Part shown: positions 1 to 7,914 of the stretch, piece after piece
Numbering within the stretch: the stretch's first letter is position 1
Layout: every line of letters begins with the position of its first letter
From: Niveispirillum sp943370215
Lineage (GTDB): Bacteria; Pseudomonadota; Alphaproteobacteria; Azospirillales; Azospirillaceae
Length of the DNA: 64,000 bases
Assembly (NCBI GenBank): GCA_943370215.1
Contig: CALRQC020000002.1
Location: forward strand, 62,001 to 126,000
Direction of reading: 5' to 3'
Made by a program: the position numbers and the translations under genes
Notes under the pieces: generated by a model
Seen by the model: only the letters and a program-made list of their open reading frames with translations
Told to the model about the DNA's origin: nothing
Database searches by the model: none

Positions 1-59
1 AAGGCCGGCAGCGGCAGCAGGCAAAGGGCGGTGGCGAGCAGTAACTTTCTTGGCGACAT
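1..59 (-). CDS. 5' end of an exported protein (partial)
   Basis: The ATG at 59 opens a reading frame that runs off the left edge. The 19 visible residues have a short basic start (PRK) followed by a Leu/Ala-rich hydrophobic core, a typical Sec signal peptide, so the product is probably periplasmic or outer-membrane. A purine-rich GGGGGA lies about 10 nt upstream as a possible ribosome site. It lies downstream of ligA on the same strand, with a hairpin between them. The mature protein is outside the window, so no function can be named. Confidence 0.6.
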   Translation of the reverse strand, partial: MSPRKLLLATALCLLPLPA

Positions 60-159
60 TTTTCAGCATCCCCCGGCTGGTTTGTTTCCAGTGGGGAATA
101 GCAATGACTGTGCCAATGGCTGAAATGCTGGAATTTCAGAAAAAATATGTCGCCGGGTT

Positions 160-194
160 GGCGAAGGTGTGGGGTGGGGTGCCACACCTTCGCC
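160..194 (-). terminator. Hairpin between ligA and the next gene
   Basis: A perfect 13-bp stem (160-172 with 182-194) closes a 9-nt loop. It lies just after the ligA stop codon and before the next minus-strand gene. A T6 run follows about 13 nt later on the minus strand, so it may terminate ligA transcription, although the spacing to the T-run is not ideal. Confidence 0.55.
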
Positions 195-219
195 ATTTTC
201 GCTACCTTGCCATCGGCGA

Positions 220-2367
220 TCATCCGCCGATCAGTGTTTTCCATTCTTCTTCTGACAGGATGGTCACACCCAGTTCCTGCGCCTTGCTCGCCTTGGAGCC
301 AGCATCGGCCCCGGCGATCAGATAATCAGTTTTTGCACTGACAGAACCGGCCACCTTGGCCCCCAGGGCTTCCGCCTTGGCTTTGGCCTCTGACCGCCCC
401 ATGGTGGTCAGCGTGCCGGTGAAAACCACCGTCTTGCCGGCCACGGGGGAGGTGCTGGCCACCACGGGTGGCACATATTCCACCGGCTTCACCTGCTTCA
501 GCAGGGCGGCCAATGCTTCCAGATTATGCTGTTCGCGGAAGAAATCCGTCAGGTCATCGGCCACGCTCATGCCGATCTGTTCAATCCCGCACAGTTCGGC
601 ATAGGCCTCACCCACCAGTTCGGCCTTCTTCTCCTCCCGCTTTTCCGCCCGCTCGGATGCTGCCTGCACCATGCGGGCCTGCCAGTTTTCCACCGTGCGG
701 TAGGAACGGGCCAGCAGCTTGGCCGTCGCCTCCCCGATCTGGCGGATGCCAAGAGCGAAGATGAACCGGTCCAGCGCGATGCTGCGCCGCGCCTCGATGG
801 CCTGGAACAGCTTTTCGACCGACTTCTTGCCGAAGCCGGTCATGCTGATCAGCTTGTCCAGCCGGGCCGCCTCCTTGGCTTCCAGGGTGAAGATATCGGC
901 GGGCTGGCGGATGCGGCCCTGTTCAAAGAACAGTTGGATACGCTCAATGCCTAAACCTTCGATGTCGAAGGCGTTGCGGGAAACGAAATGGCGCAGCCGT
1001 TCCACCGCCTGGGCGGGGCAGACCAGACCGCCGGTGCAGCGGGTGACAACTTCCCCTTCCTCCCGCACGGCCAGCGATCCGCATTCCGGGCAATGATCGG
1101 GGAAGGCGAAGGGCAGGGCGTCTTCCGGGCGTTTATCGGGCACAAAGCCGACAATCTGCGGGATCACGTCGCCGGCGCGCTGGACGATCACCATATCGCC
1201 GACGCGGACATCCTTGCGCTCAATCTCATCCTTGTTATGCAGGGTGGCCCGGCTGACCACCACGCCGCCGACATTCACCGGCTCCAGCTCTGCCACGGGG
1301 GTCAGCGCCCCGGTACGGCCGACCTGGATGGAAATCTCCTTCAACCGGGTCATTGCCTGTTCGGCAGGGTATTTATGCGCCGTCGCCCAACGGGGCGAAC
1401 GGGAGATGAATCCCAACCGCTCCTGCAAGGCCAGATCATCCACCTTATAGACGACACCATCGATATCAAACGGCAGGGTGGGGCGCTGCGTCCCAATTTC
1501 CCGATAATAACCTAGCAATTCATCCGCCCCGGTGCAGCGGCGCGAGGGTGTGGACAGGGTGAAACCGAACGCCTCCAGCCGCAGCCGGCTTTCCCACTGA
1601 GTCTTGCCCAGCGGTTCGGATAATTCCCCCCAGGCATAGGCGAAAAAGCGCAAGGGCCGGGTGGCGGTGATTTTCGAATCCAACTGGCGCAGGCTGCCGG
1701 CGGCGGCATTACGCGGGTTGGCGAAAATCTTCTCGCCCTTTTCCGCCTGGGTGCGGTTCAGTTCCAGGAATTCGGCACGGGTCATATAAACCTCGCCCCG
1801 GACCTCCACCACCGCCGGGGCATCACCGGTCAATTGGTGGGGGATATCCTGGATGGTGCGGACATTGGCGGTGACATCCTCCCCCTCCGCCCCATCGCCA
1901 CGGGTGGCCGCTTGTACCAGCCGGCCCTGCTCATAGCGTAGTGACAGCGACAGCCCGTCAATCTTGGGTTCCGCAACAAAGCTGACCGGTGCGTCGTCAG
2001 CCAGATTCAGGAAGCGGCGGATGCGGCCGACGAAATCGCTGACATCCTCATCCTCGAATGCATTGGCGAGGCTGAGCATCGCCACCTTGTGCTTCACTTT
2101 GCCAAAGCCGCTGCCGGGGGCGGCGCCCACGGTCTGGGTGGGGCTGTCGGCTGTCATCAGTTCGGGGAAGCGCGCCTCCAGCAGGCCGAGGCGCTGTTCC
2201 AGCCTGTCATAATCGGCATCCGGCAGGGCAGGGGCGTCTTCGGTATAGTAAAGCGCCCGGTGGTGGCGGATCTCCTTCACCAGGGTTTCGTGCTCCTGGC
2301 GGGCCTGATCCAAGGTCAGGTCGTCGATGGCGATCAGGCGCAGGGCGGTCGCTTGTTGGGCTGTCAT
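220..2367 (-). CDS. ligA: NAD-dependent DNA ligase LigA
   Basis: Seals nicks in duplex DNA during replication and repair, using NAD+ as the adenylate donor. The 715 aa are a little over the family norm of about 670. The N-terminal Ia domain is followed by the nucleotidyltransferase core with the KIDG motif, whose K135 should be the adenylated lysine. An OB fold comes next, then a four-cysteine zinc finger (CPECG ... C ... C) near residue 415, helix-hairpin-helix repeats, and a C-terminal BRCT domain (starts VAGKTVVFTGTL). All expected domains are present and uninterrupted. The ATG at 2367 is used; the upstream ribosome site is weak. It probably follows the ribbon-helix-helix gene at 2420-2716 in the same transcript or has its own promoter in the 52-bp gap. 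Confidence 0.97.
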   Translation of the reverse strand: MTAQQATALRLIAIDDLTLDQARQEHETLVKEIRHHRALYYTEDAPALPDADYDRLEQRLGLLEARFPELMTADSPTQTVGAAPGSGFGKVKHKVAMLSLANAFEDEDVSDFVGRIRRFLNLADDAPVSFVAEPKIDGLSLSLRYEQGRLVQAATRGDGAEGEDVTANVRTIQDIPHQLTGDAPAVVEVRGEVYMTRAEFLELNRTQAEKGEKIFANPRNAAAGSLRQLDSKITATRPLRFFAYAWGELSEPLGKTQWESRLRLEAFGFTLSTPSRRCTGADELLGYYREIGTQRPTLPFDIDGVVYKVDDLALQERLGFISRSPRWATAHKYPAEQAMTRLKEISIQVGRTGALTPVAELEPVNVGGVVVSRATLHNKDEIERKDVRVGDMVIVQRAGDVIPQIVGFVPDKRPEDALPFAFPDHCPECGSLAVREEGEVVTRCTGGLVCPAQAVERLRHFVSRNAFDIEGLGIERIQLFFEQGRIRQPADIFTLEAKEAARLDKLISMTGFGKKSVEKLFQAIEARRSIALDRFIFALGIRQIGEATAKLLARSYRTVENWQARMVQAASERAEKREEKKAELVGEAYAELCGIEQIGMSVADDLTDFFREQHNLEALAALLKQVKPVEYVPPVVASTSPVAGKTVVFTGTLTTMGRSEAKAKAEALGAKVAGSVSAKTDYLIAGADAGSKASKAQELGVTILSEEEWKTLIGG

Positions 2368-2397
2368 GGCGCATCAGATGCTGAAGGGATGGTTGGC

Positions 2398-2411
2398 GCT
2401 GTTTTAACAGC
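2398..2411. repeat. Short inverted repeat between ligA and RHH gene
   Basis: GCTGTT and AACAGC separated by TT form a 14-bp dyad in the gap between the stop of the ribbon-helix-helix gene and the ligA start. It could be an operator for ligA or a weak terminator for the upstream gene; there is no T-run to favour the latter. Confidence 0.35.
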
Positions 2412-2419
2412 CTCCCCCT

Positions 2420-2716
2420 TCAACAGGGCAACAAATTTGCCGGTTCCAATTTATGCAGGCTGTTCGGTTGACAAGCGGCCTGAAAATAAGCGAGGGCAAA
2501 TAAATCTAGCTCGGCCGAAAGATTGTGGCGGGTGCTGTTACGCACCACCTGCTCTACAAGCTGTTGCAGCGAAATACCTTCACAGGTGCAGATATCGTTC
2601 AGTGCATACCAACATTCTTCCGATACGCGGGCATAGTAGGTATGGCCATCCACCACGAAGCAGCGCCGGCGCAGACGATAGGAAACGTTCTTCAGTCCGT
2701 TCAGAAAACGGTTCAA
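2420..2716 (-). CDS. Ribbon-helix-helix domain protein
   Basis: A 98-aa basic protein matching the short alphaproteobacterial ribbon-helix-helix family (RHH_4 type). A basic N-terminal stretch (YRLRRRCFVVDGHTYYARVS) should form the DNA-contacting strand, and the two helices follow (EECWYALNDICTCEG, then SLQQLVEQVV). Such proteins are usually dimeric DNA-binding regulators. The only start codon available is TTG at 2716, since the frame is closed just upstream without an ATG. An inverted repeat lies 18-48 bp upstream and could be its own operator. Target genes are unknown; autoregulation is an inference. Confidence 0.8.
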   Translation of the reverse strand: MNRFLNGLKNVSYRLRRRCFVVDGHTYYARVSEECWYALNDICTCEGISLQQLVEQVVRNSTRHNLSAELDLFALAYFQAACQPNSLHKLEPANLLPC

Positions 2717-2733
2717 TCTTTGCCGCCACGCTG

Positions 2734-2764
2734 AATGATGTATTCATCCATAAGTTACATCATT
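2734..2764. promoter_or_regulatory. Inverted repeat upstream of RHH gene
   Basis: AATGATGTA (2734-2742) and TACATCATT (2756-2764) are perfect arms around a 13-bp AT-rich spacer, immediately upstream of the TTG start of the ribbon-helix-helix gene. Position and symmetry suit a dimeric repressor site, most simply autoregulation. Confidence 0.5.
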
Positions 2765-2800
2765 TCATTGTGGAGATGCAATTCCACCGATGCTGGTCGA

Positions 2801-3277
2801 TCAGGGCTTTTCCCGCGCTTCACGCAGGCCATCGCGTGCTAGCTGGTCGGCGCGCTCATTTTCTGGATGGCCGGCATGGCCCTTGACCCAGTGGAATTCC
2901 ACCTGATGGCGGGCAACGGCAGTATCCAGCCGTTGCCAGAGATCGGCATTCTTCACCGGATCCTTGGCAGCCGTGCGCCAGCCATTGCGCTTCCAGCCAT
3001 GGATCCAGGTGGTGATGCCGTTTTTCACATATTGGCTGTCGGTGTGCAGCCGCACGGGCAGGGCACGTTTCAATGCTTCCAGGCCGCTGATGGCGGCCAT
3101 CAATTCCATGCGATTGTTGGTGGTATCAGGCTCCCCGCCCTTCAATTCCTTTTCCACGCCCCGCCAGCGCAAAATAGCCCCCCAACCACCCGGGCCGGGA
3201 TTGCCGCTGCAGGCGCCGTCGGTAAAAATATCGACGACATCTTCGGCTTCATCATCCATTGCCGACTCAGAGGCCAT
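2801..3277 (-). CDS. rnhA: Ribonuclease HI
   Basis: Degrades the RNA strand of RNA-DNA hybrids (primers, R-loops). The 158-aa length is standard. The four metal-binding acids are visible: D20 (DIFTDGACSGNPGPGGWG), E58 (NNRMELMAA), D80 (HTDSQYV) and D144 (ENERADQLA), plus the HxxG loop (KGHAGHPEN). The basic protrusion (WIHGWKRNGWRT) places it in the E. coli-like group. The ATG at 3277 overlaps the end of thrB by 11 bases, so the two are translationally coupled. M7 at 3259 is an alternative start. The thrB-rnhA pairing recurs in alphaproteobacteria. Confidence 0.96.
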   Translation of the reverse strand: MASESAMDDEAEDVVDIFTDGACSGNPGPGGWGAILRWRGVEKELKGGEPDTTNNRMELMAAISGLEALKRALPVRLHTDSQYVKNGITTWIHGWKRNGWRTAAKDPVKNADLWQRLDTAVARHQVEFHWVKGHAGHPENERADQLARDGLREAREKP

Positions 3278-4229
3278 AATCGTTCAGCGTGCGGATTTGC
3301 TGATGGAAGCGCAACTTGTGCAGATATTCCAGCGGGTCTTTCCGCTTCACCAGGGCGCCGGCCGGCGTGTTCAGCCAGTCATACAGCCGGGTCAACAAAA
3401 AGCGCATGGCGCTGCCCCGTGCCAGCAGCGGCAGGGCCTCGCGCTCCGCCGCGCTTAGCGGCCGCACCTTGGTGTAACCGTCCAACAACAGCCGGGCCTT
3501 GGTGACGTTGAATGCCCCATCGGCCTCAAAGCACCAAGCATTCAGGCAGATGGCCACGTCATAGGCCAACAGGTCGTTGCAGGCAAAATAGAAATCAATC
3601 AAGCCCGACAGCGCGCCATCCTTGAAGAAGACATTGTCGGGGAACAGATCGGCATGGATGATGCCGGCAGGCAGCCCGCTGCGTGGCCAGTTGGCTTCCA
3701 ACTGCTCCAGCTCTGCAGCCAGAATATCGGCCAAACCGGGCTTCACCTCATCCGCGCGGGCACGACTGGCCTCGAACAGCGGGCGCCAGCCATCGACTGA
3801 CAGGGCGTTGCGGCGCGACAACCCAAAACCGTCGCCGGCAAGATGCAGTCGGGCCATGCCTTGGCCCAATTGGGCGCAATGTTCCGGTTGAATGCGGCGG
3901 GGCCACATGCCGGCCAGGAAGGTAACGATTACCGCCGGGCGGCTGCATAACTCCCGCAAGGCCACACCGTCACGCCCGGCCACCGGTTGTGGACAGGAAA
4001 GACCGCGCGCAGCCAGATGGTCCATCAAGCCCAGAAAAAAGGGCAGATCGGCCGGGTTCACCCGCTTTTCATATAGCGTCAGAATGAAGGGGCCGCGATC
4101 AGTCACCAGAAGGAAGTTGGAATTCTCCACCCCTTCGGCGATGCCCTTGCACGATATCACATCGCCCAGATCATACTGGGCGATGAACGTGCGCACATCC
4201 TCATCGGATATTTCGGTATAGACAGCCAT
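3267..4229 (-). CDS. thrB: Homoserine kinase (ThrB, APH-like type)
   Basis: Phosphorylates L-homoserine with ATP in threonine biosynthesis. This is the aminoglycoside-phosphotransferase-like form typical of alphaproteobacteria, not the GHMP type. The 320 aa carry the catalytic loop (IIHADLFPDNVFF, D194 likely the base) and the metal-binding Asp of LIDFYFACND (D212). It overlaps rnhA downstream. In many relatives ispH lies upstream, but here the upstream neighbour is the psp control region, so that linkage is broken. Confidence 0.93.
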   Translation of the reverse strand: MAVYTEISDEDVRTFIAQYDLGDVISCKGIAEGVENSNFLLVTDRGPFILTLYEKRVNPADLPFFLGLMDHLAARGLSCPQPVAGRDGVALRELCSRPAVIVTFLAGMWPRRIQPEHCAQLGQGMARLHLAGDGFGLSRRNALSVDGWRPLFEASRARADEVKPGLADILAAELEQLEANWPRSGLPAGIIHADLFPDNVFFKDGALSGLIDFYFACNDLLAYDVAICLNAWCFEADGAFNVTKARLLLDGYTKVRPLSAAEREALPLLARGSAMRFLLTRLYDWLNTPAGALVKRKDPLEYLHKLRFHQQIRTLNDYGL

Positions 4230-4319
4230 GGTGGGCTTTGCCTAACCGGTTCCGGGGCCCCGGTCAATCGGCCAACACCTGATGATGGCGGGAAAATTTC
4301 AGCCCCTCGCGGTGATGTA

Positions 4320-4372
4320 GCGGTTTTTGCCAATATCGATGGCGGTTTTTGCGATCATATTGTGTTTTTCGC
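4320..4372. promoter_or_regulatory. Phased T-tracts upstream of the psp operon
   Basis: Three T5 tracts, at 4324-4328, 4346-4350 and 4365-4369, the first two inside a repeated GCGGTTTTTGC, are spaced 22 and 19 bp apart, close to two helical turns. Such phasing gives intrinsically bent DNA and could serve looping or an IHF/activator site for the sigma-54 promoter 60-100 bp downstream. The function is inferred. Confidence 0.4.
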
Positions 4373-4398
4373 TATCATCTTGGTGCGCTGTATCAAGG

Positions 4399-4420
4399 GA
4401 ATGGCGGAATTCCGCCATTC
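4399..4420. promoter_or_regulatory. 22-bp perfect palindrome before psp promoter
   Basis: The two 11-bp arms (GAATGGCGGAA and TTCCGCCATTC) meet without a spacer, just 8 bp upstream of the -24 element of the psp sigma-54 promoter. It is centred near -45 relative to the predicted start. That is closer than normal enhancer sites of sigma-54 activators, so it may instead bind a repressor or an atypical activator. Confidence 0.5.
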
Positions 4421-4427
4421 TCAAACT

Positions 4428-4443
4428 TGGCACGGCGGTTGCT
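4428..4443 (+). promoter_or_regulatory. Sigma-54 (-24/-12) promoter of the psp operon
   Basis: TGGCACG, four bases, then TTGCT reproduces the RpoN consensus, with the invariant GG (4429-4430) and GC (4441-4442) exactly 10 bp apart. The predicted transcription start is about 4454, roughly 45 nt before the 43-aa ORF and 236 nt before pspA. Sigma-54 control with a PspF-type activator is the rule for psp operons, which supports the call. No pspF gene lies nearby. Confidence 0.85.
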
Positions 4444-4497
4444 TTTAAGCTGGCATGGCCAAGACGGCCACCGAAATCCAGATGAAGGACACCGACC

Positions 4498-4629
4498 ATG
4501 ACCACGATGACCGCCTCCCGCCGTTTCACCCAGGCCAATGACAAGGCCAACCTGCACAGCTTGGTAGAGATGGTCCCCGTCATGACGATCGCCCTGGTGG
4601 TCATGATGATCATCAACGCCATGCTCTGA
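4498..4629 (+). CDS. Small membrane peptide ahead of pspA (43 aa)
   Basis: The first ORF after the sigma-54 promoter. The 43-aa product has a polar, basic N-terminal half (TASRRFTQANDKANLHS) and a C-terminal hydrophobic segment of about 20 residues (VPVMTIALVVMMIINAML), fitting a single-pass inner-membrane peptide. It lies 60 bp upstream of pspA. PspB would be expected in this position in other operons, but PspB is longer and has its membrane helix at the N-terminus, so I do not assign that name. It could be a regulator or sensor of PspA. A shorter overlapping frame from 4454 (28 codons) is less convincing. Confidence 0.6.
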   Translation: MTTMTASRRFTQANDKANLHSLVEMVPVMTIALVVMMIINAML

Positions 4630-4689
4630 CCAAGGCCGCGTCGAAGACCCCGCCAGCACCCTGCTTTTCCGCGTGAAGGAGCCCCCATC

Positions 4690-5364
4690 ATGGGCCTGAT
4701 CGACCGTATCGGCGATGTGATCAATGCCAACCTGTCCAGCCTGCTGGACCGGGCGGAGGACCCGGAGGTCGCGTTGAACCAGGCGATCCGGGAGATGGAG
4801 GACACGCTGTCTGAACTGCGCTGCGGCACCGTCCGCATGATCGCCGAACGTAAGGGCTTGTCGGAAAACTGGCGGGCCGCTGAGTTCGAAATGCTGGAAT
4901 GGGAACGCAAGGCCGAAACCGCCCTGACCCACGGGCGGGAAGATCTGGCAAGGGCGGCCTTGGCCGCGCGTGAGGAAATCCGCCGCGCCGCTGCCCCCGC
5001 CGAAGCTGAACTGAAGGCGCTGAGCGAAGCCATCGGCCGCATGACCGAAGATGCGCGGCAGTTGGAGGCGAAGCTGGCCGAGGCCCATGCCCGCCGTCGT
5101 GCCCTGGCCGCCCGCTATCGCGGCGCTGTCGACCGGCTGCGGGCCCGTACCACCCTGTATGATGGCCGGCTGGACGAAGCCATGGCCCGGTGTGCCGAGA
5201 TTGATCGGGAGATCGACTGGGTGGAGGCCAAGGGCGAAACGCTGAGCCAGGGGCGCCCACGTGACCTCTCCGCCGAAATCGCCGCCCTGGAGAACGAGGG
5301 CAAGGTGGATGAGGAACTGGCCGCCTTGAAGAAACGTCTGGCGGAACGCGCCGACCGCGTCTGA
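4690..5364 (+). CDS. pspA: Phage shock protein A (PspA/IM30)
   Basis: A peripheral inner-membrane protein of the ESCRT-III superfamily that binds stressed membranes and holds the activator PspF in check. The 224 aa match PspA in length. The conserved amphipathic N-terminus (MGLIDRIGDVINANLSSLLD) and the EDPEVALNQAIREMEDTL helix start are clear, and the rest is almost entirely charged coiled-coil helix. A strong AAGGAG ribosome site precedes the ATG. It lies between the small membrane peptide and pspC. Confidence 0.95.
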   Translation: MGLIDRIGDVINANLSSLLDRAEDPEVALNQAIREMEDTLSELRCGTVRMIAERKGLSENWRAAEFEMLEWERKAETALTHGREDLARAALAAREEIRRAAAPAEAELKALSEAIGRMTEDARQLEAKLAEAHARRRALAARYRGAVDRLRARTTLYDGRLDEAMARCAEIDREIDWVEAKGETLSQGRPRDLSAEIAALENEGKVDEELAALKKRLAERADRV

Positions 5365-5408
5365 AGCCGCCTTTCCCTGAAATTTGACGCCAAACGATGG
5401 AGAGAAAC

Positions 5409-5687
5409 GTGAGCCGCTTTGACCGCTATGCCAACAATATCCGTAGCAGCAAGCTCTATAAGAACAGCCTGAACGGCATGGTCTGCGGCGTCTGCGCCGG
5501 CCTGTCCGACTGGCTGGGGGTGAAAAGCTGGGTGGTGCGGCTGATCGCCGTGCTGGGTCTGATCTTCCTGACCGGCCCGACCCTGATCGCCTATTTCGTG
5601 GCGGCCCTGGTGTTGAGCAACCGTCCGGTGGCCCGCTACGATCGCTATGCCCGCGCTTTTGGCTATGATGAGCCGTATCGTCGCTGA
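5409..5687 (+). CDS. pspC: PspC-domain membrane protein
   Basis: Inner-membrane partner of PspA in the phage-shock response. The PspC signature (KLYKNSLNGMVCGVCAGLSD) is followed by SWVVRLIAVLGLIFLTGP and a hydrophobic helix (TLIAYFVAALVLS), with a short basic tail. It begins 44 bp after pspA. I prefer the GTG at 5409, since GGAGAG at 5399-5404 makes a ribosome site for it; the ATG at 5397 lies inside that site and would add four residues. pspB is not recognisable here. Confidence 0.88.
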   Translation: MSRFDRYANNIRSSKLYKNSLNGMVCGVCAGLSDWLGVKSWVVRLIAVLGLIFLTGPTLIAYFVAALVLSNRPVARYDRYARAFGYDEPYRR

Positions 5688-5724
5688 TCGCCATTCCCCT
5701 ACCGGCTCTGGCTGGATGGGGGAA

Positions 5725-5777
5725 GCAGGGCCGGGAGGGGGCAATCAGGTGTCCACCCCAATCCCTTCCGGCCCTGC
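5725..5777. terminator. Bidirectional hairpin between pspC and TPR gene
   Basis: A 15-bp stem (5725-5739 with 5763-5777, one G-T pair) around a 23-nt loop lies between two convergent genes. It is well placed to end transcripts from both sides, though no long T-run follows. Confidence 0.65.
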
Positions 5778-5823
5778 ACTCTACCAAGCGCCAGGGGGCA
5801 TGACCTCTGGGCATTGATTAACA

Positions 5824-7572
5824 TCAGTTCGGTGCTGCCGCGGTGACGGGCGTGGCCAGCCCGTCCTTCAGTTTGATCTGGGCGGACTTGCGCAGGCCGT
5901 CATTATCGGCCTGCTGTGCGGCACGGGTCCATTGGAAGCGGGCTTCCTGTTTTCGGCCCAACGCCCAATAGACGTCCCCCAGGTGATCGCTGATTGACGG
6001 ATCCATGGGTTCCAGCTCGACGGCCTGTTCCAACAGTTCCACCGCACCGTGGAAGTCGCCTTGCTTGAACTTGGCCCAGGCCAAGCTGTCCATGATGAAG
6101 CCGTCATGTGGGCGGAGCGCCAGGGCCTTTTCGATCAGTCCCCGCCCTTCATCCAGGGCAATGCCGCGATCAACATAGGAATAACCCAGGTAATTCAGGA
6201 CGCTGGCTTGCTGGGGGTTAAGGTCGAGTGCGACTTTCAGGTCCGCTTCCGCCCGTTTCCAGTCCCCCAGCGTATCCAGCACCATTCCCCTGGCATAGAA
6301 TACAGCCCAGTCCCCGGCGCTGGGCTTGGCGATGCGGGAAACGGCCTGTTCATAGGCGGCCAGTGCCGGCTTCGGTTCCCGTGCCATGCGGTGCATGTCG
6401 CCCAGTTGCAGCAGTGCGTCCACCCGCGTCGTTCTTTCTGCTGCCATCGCAGTCAGCAGCTTGGTCGTTTCATCGCGGCGGCCCAGCAGCCGCAGCATTT
6501 CTGCTTGGCGCAGACGGGAGGCCCAGGTTAGCCCGCTGGAGCCCTTCATGGCGGTGAATTCCGTCAGCGCGTCCGCGTAGCGCTGACGCGCCGCCAATGC
6601 GTCGCCCAAAGTCATCCGCATCAACGGTTGCCCGGGGTCCAGGAACAGCGACAGACGGCCATAGAGCAGCGCCATTTCCGGCGCGTTTTCCTGATAGAGG
6701 GCGGCTGACATTTCAAACAGCGCTTCGGCCAGCCCATCGCTGGCATTGGCGACCAACCGGGCAGGGGTTGGGCCGGCCTTATCCAGCCGGGCCAGTAACT
6801 CATCCACCGCCAGGGTGCCGGGATTTTCCCGCTGATAACGCTGGTAGATGCGCCGTGCCGCTTCCTTGTTGCCGGCCCTTTCATGAAAATTGCCGATCAG
6901 CATGGCCAGGCGCAAGGGGGCGCCACGCTCCGTCGCTGCCATATAATGCAGGGCCGCAGCCTCCCGATTGTCACGCAAGTCCTCAATCAGGGCGATCTGC
7001 AATTGCTGCATGATGGCGAAGCCGTCACCGGCACTGAGCCCCCGCAGCCGTTTCAATGCCGCCTCCTTGTCGCCCCTGGCTACATCGACCCAGGCGCCCA
7101 AAAGCGGGGTGACGAATTGCGACAGGCCGTCTTCGGGCAGGGCTTCCAGCCGGGCGGTGGCATCAGCCGCCTTGCCCTGCTTCAGGTCATCGGCAATCAC
7201 CATAAGGCTGGCAATATAGCTCTGGCTCTCCTGGTCATGCGCGCGCCGTGCCAGCGCGGCAGCCTCAGCATAATTGCCTTCGCCCAGATTGAGCAGGAAG
7301 GTTCGGCGGAGCAGGCCGGGATTTTCTGGATCATCACGCAGCACAGCCCCCAGATTGCGGGCTGCCGCGGCCCAGTCGCCGGCATTCTGTGCGACGCGGC
7401 CGGTCAGGTAACGGGCCGTGCTGCTGTCGGCAGGGGCAGGGGCTGATTGCGCCAGGGCCGATCCTGCCAGCAGAACAGACAGAAAGGCCATCGGGATCGA
7501 CTTCGGTTGCCGCCACCACCGCACCAGTTCCACGCGCGCCACCTTTACCATACCGGTTCGCTGAAGAAGCAC
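5824..7572 (-). CDS. Exported tetratricopeptide-repeat protein
   Basis: A 582-aa protein with an N-terminal signal sequence (AFLSVLLAGSALAQ, cleavage likely after ALA) followed by a run of TPR helices along the whole chain. The best repeats are C-terminal (PQQASVLNYLGYSYVDRG; PHDGFIMDSLAWAKFKQGD; PMDPSISDHLGDVYWALG). TPR arrays mediate protein-protein contacts; in the periplasm they often support envelope assembly or polysaccharide export. The partner is not evident here. The 5' end could also be M8 or M28, the latter leaving a short signal with no basic residue. It converges on the psp operon. Confidence 0.8.
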   Translation of the reverse strand: MLLQRTGMVKVARVELVRWWRQPKSIPMAFLSVLLAGSALAQSAPAPADSSTARYLTGRVAQNAGDWAAAARNLGAVLRDDPENPGLLRRTFLLNLGEGNYAEAAALARRAHDQESQSYIASLMVIADDLKQGKAADATARLEALPEDGLSQFVTPLLGAWVDVARGDKEAALKRLRGLSAGDGFAIMQQLQIALIEDLRDNREAAALHYMAATERGAPLRLAMLIGNFHERAGNKEAARRIYQRYQRENPGTLAVDELLARLDKAGPTPARLVANASDGLAEALFEMSAALYQENAPEMALLYGRLSLFLDPGQPLMRMTLGDALAARQRYADALTEFTAMKGSSGLTWASRLRQAEMLRLLGRRDETTKLLTAMAAERTTRVDALLQLGDMHRMAREPKPALAAYEQAVSRIAKPSAGDWAVFYARGMVLDTLGDWKRAEADLKVALDLNPQQASVLNYLGYSYVDRGIALDEGRGLIEKALALRPHDGFIMDSLAWAKFKQGDFHGAVELLEQAVELEPMDPSISDHLGDVYWALGRKQEARFQWTRAAQQADNDGLRKSAQIKLKDGLATPVTAAAPN

Positions 7573-7914
7573 GGGCCGGCCCCTTCATGACAGGGAGCCT
7601 AGCCGGGAATGGTTTATTCATTCAATAACGTTCCAGGGGTTTTCGTGCCAACCTTGTATCGCAAGTGTAATGTCACAGCCGTTTTCGGCTTATCCCCTCC
7701 CGTCGTCAGGGGGAGACGGCCTTGCGGGAGATGGACTCGAACGGGGAAATCGGTTTCCCGCCTGCTGATGCCACAAGCATTTTGCCTATGCGGTGCGCGC
7801 ATTTGCGGTGCGCGAATATGCAATGGTTAATTGACAATATTTTAACAAGGTCTGCCCCTATATTCGTTTTGCTGACGGCGAAGTCGTTGGCTATTTCGAA
7901 CCCAGGGACCTTGC
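7573..7914. other. Gene-free divergent region
   Basis: This 342-bp stretch separates the divergent TPR gene and the 109-aa ORF. It has no convincing ORF. It contains a direct repeat of TGCGGTGCGCG (7789-7799 and 7804-7814, period 15) followed by an AT-rich segment with TTGACA at about 7832, probably promoter DNA for the plus-strand gene at 7915. No well-spaced -10 box could be fixed. Confidence 0.5.

Noticed and set aside
4498..4629. Naming the 43-aa peptide PspB
   Set aside because: It is shorter than PspB and has the membrane helix at the opposite end.
4393..5814. 473-codon minus-strand ORF across the psp operon
   Set aside because: It covers the sigma-54 promoter and three sense genes, and has the amino-acid bias of an antisense frame.
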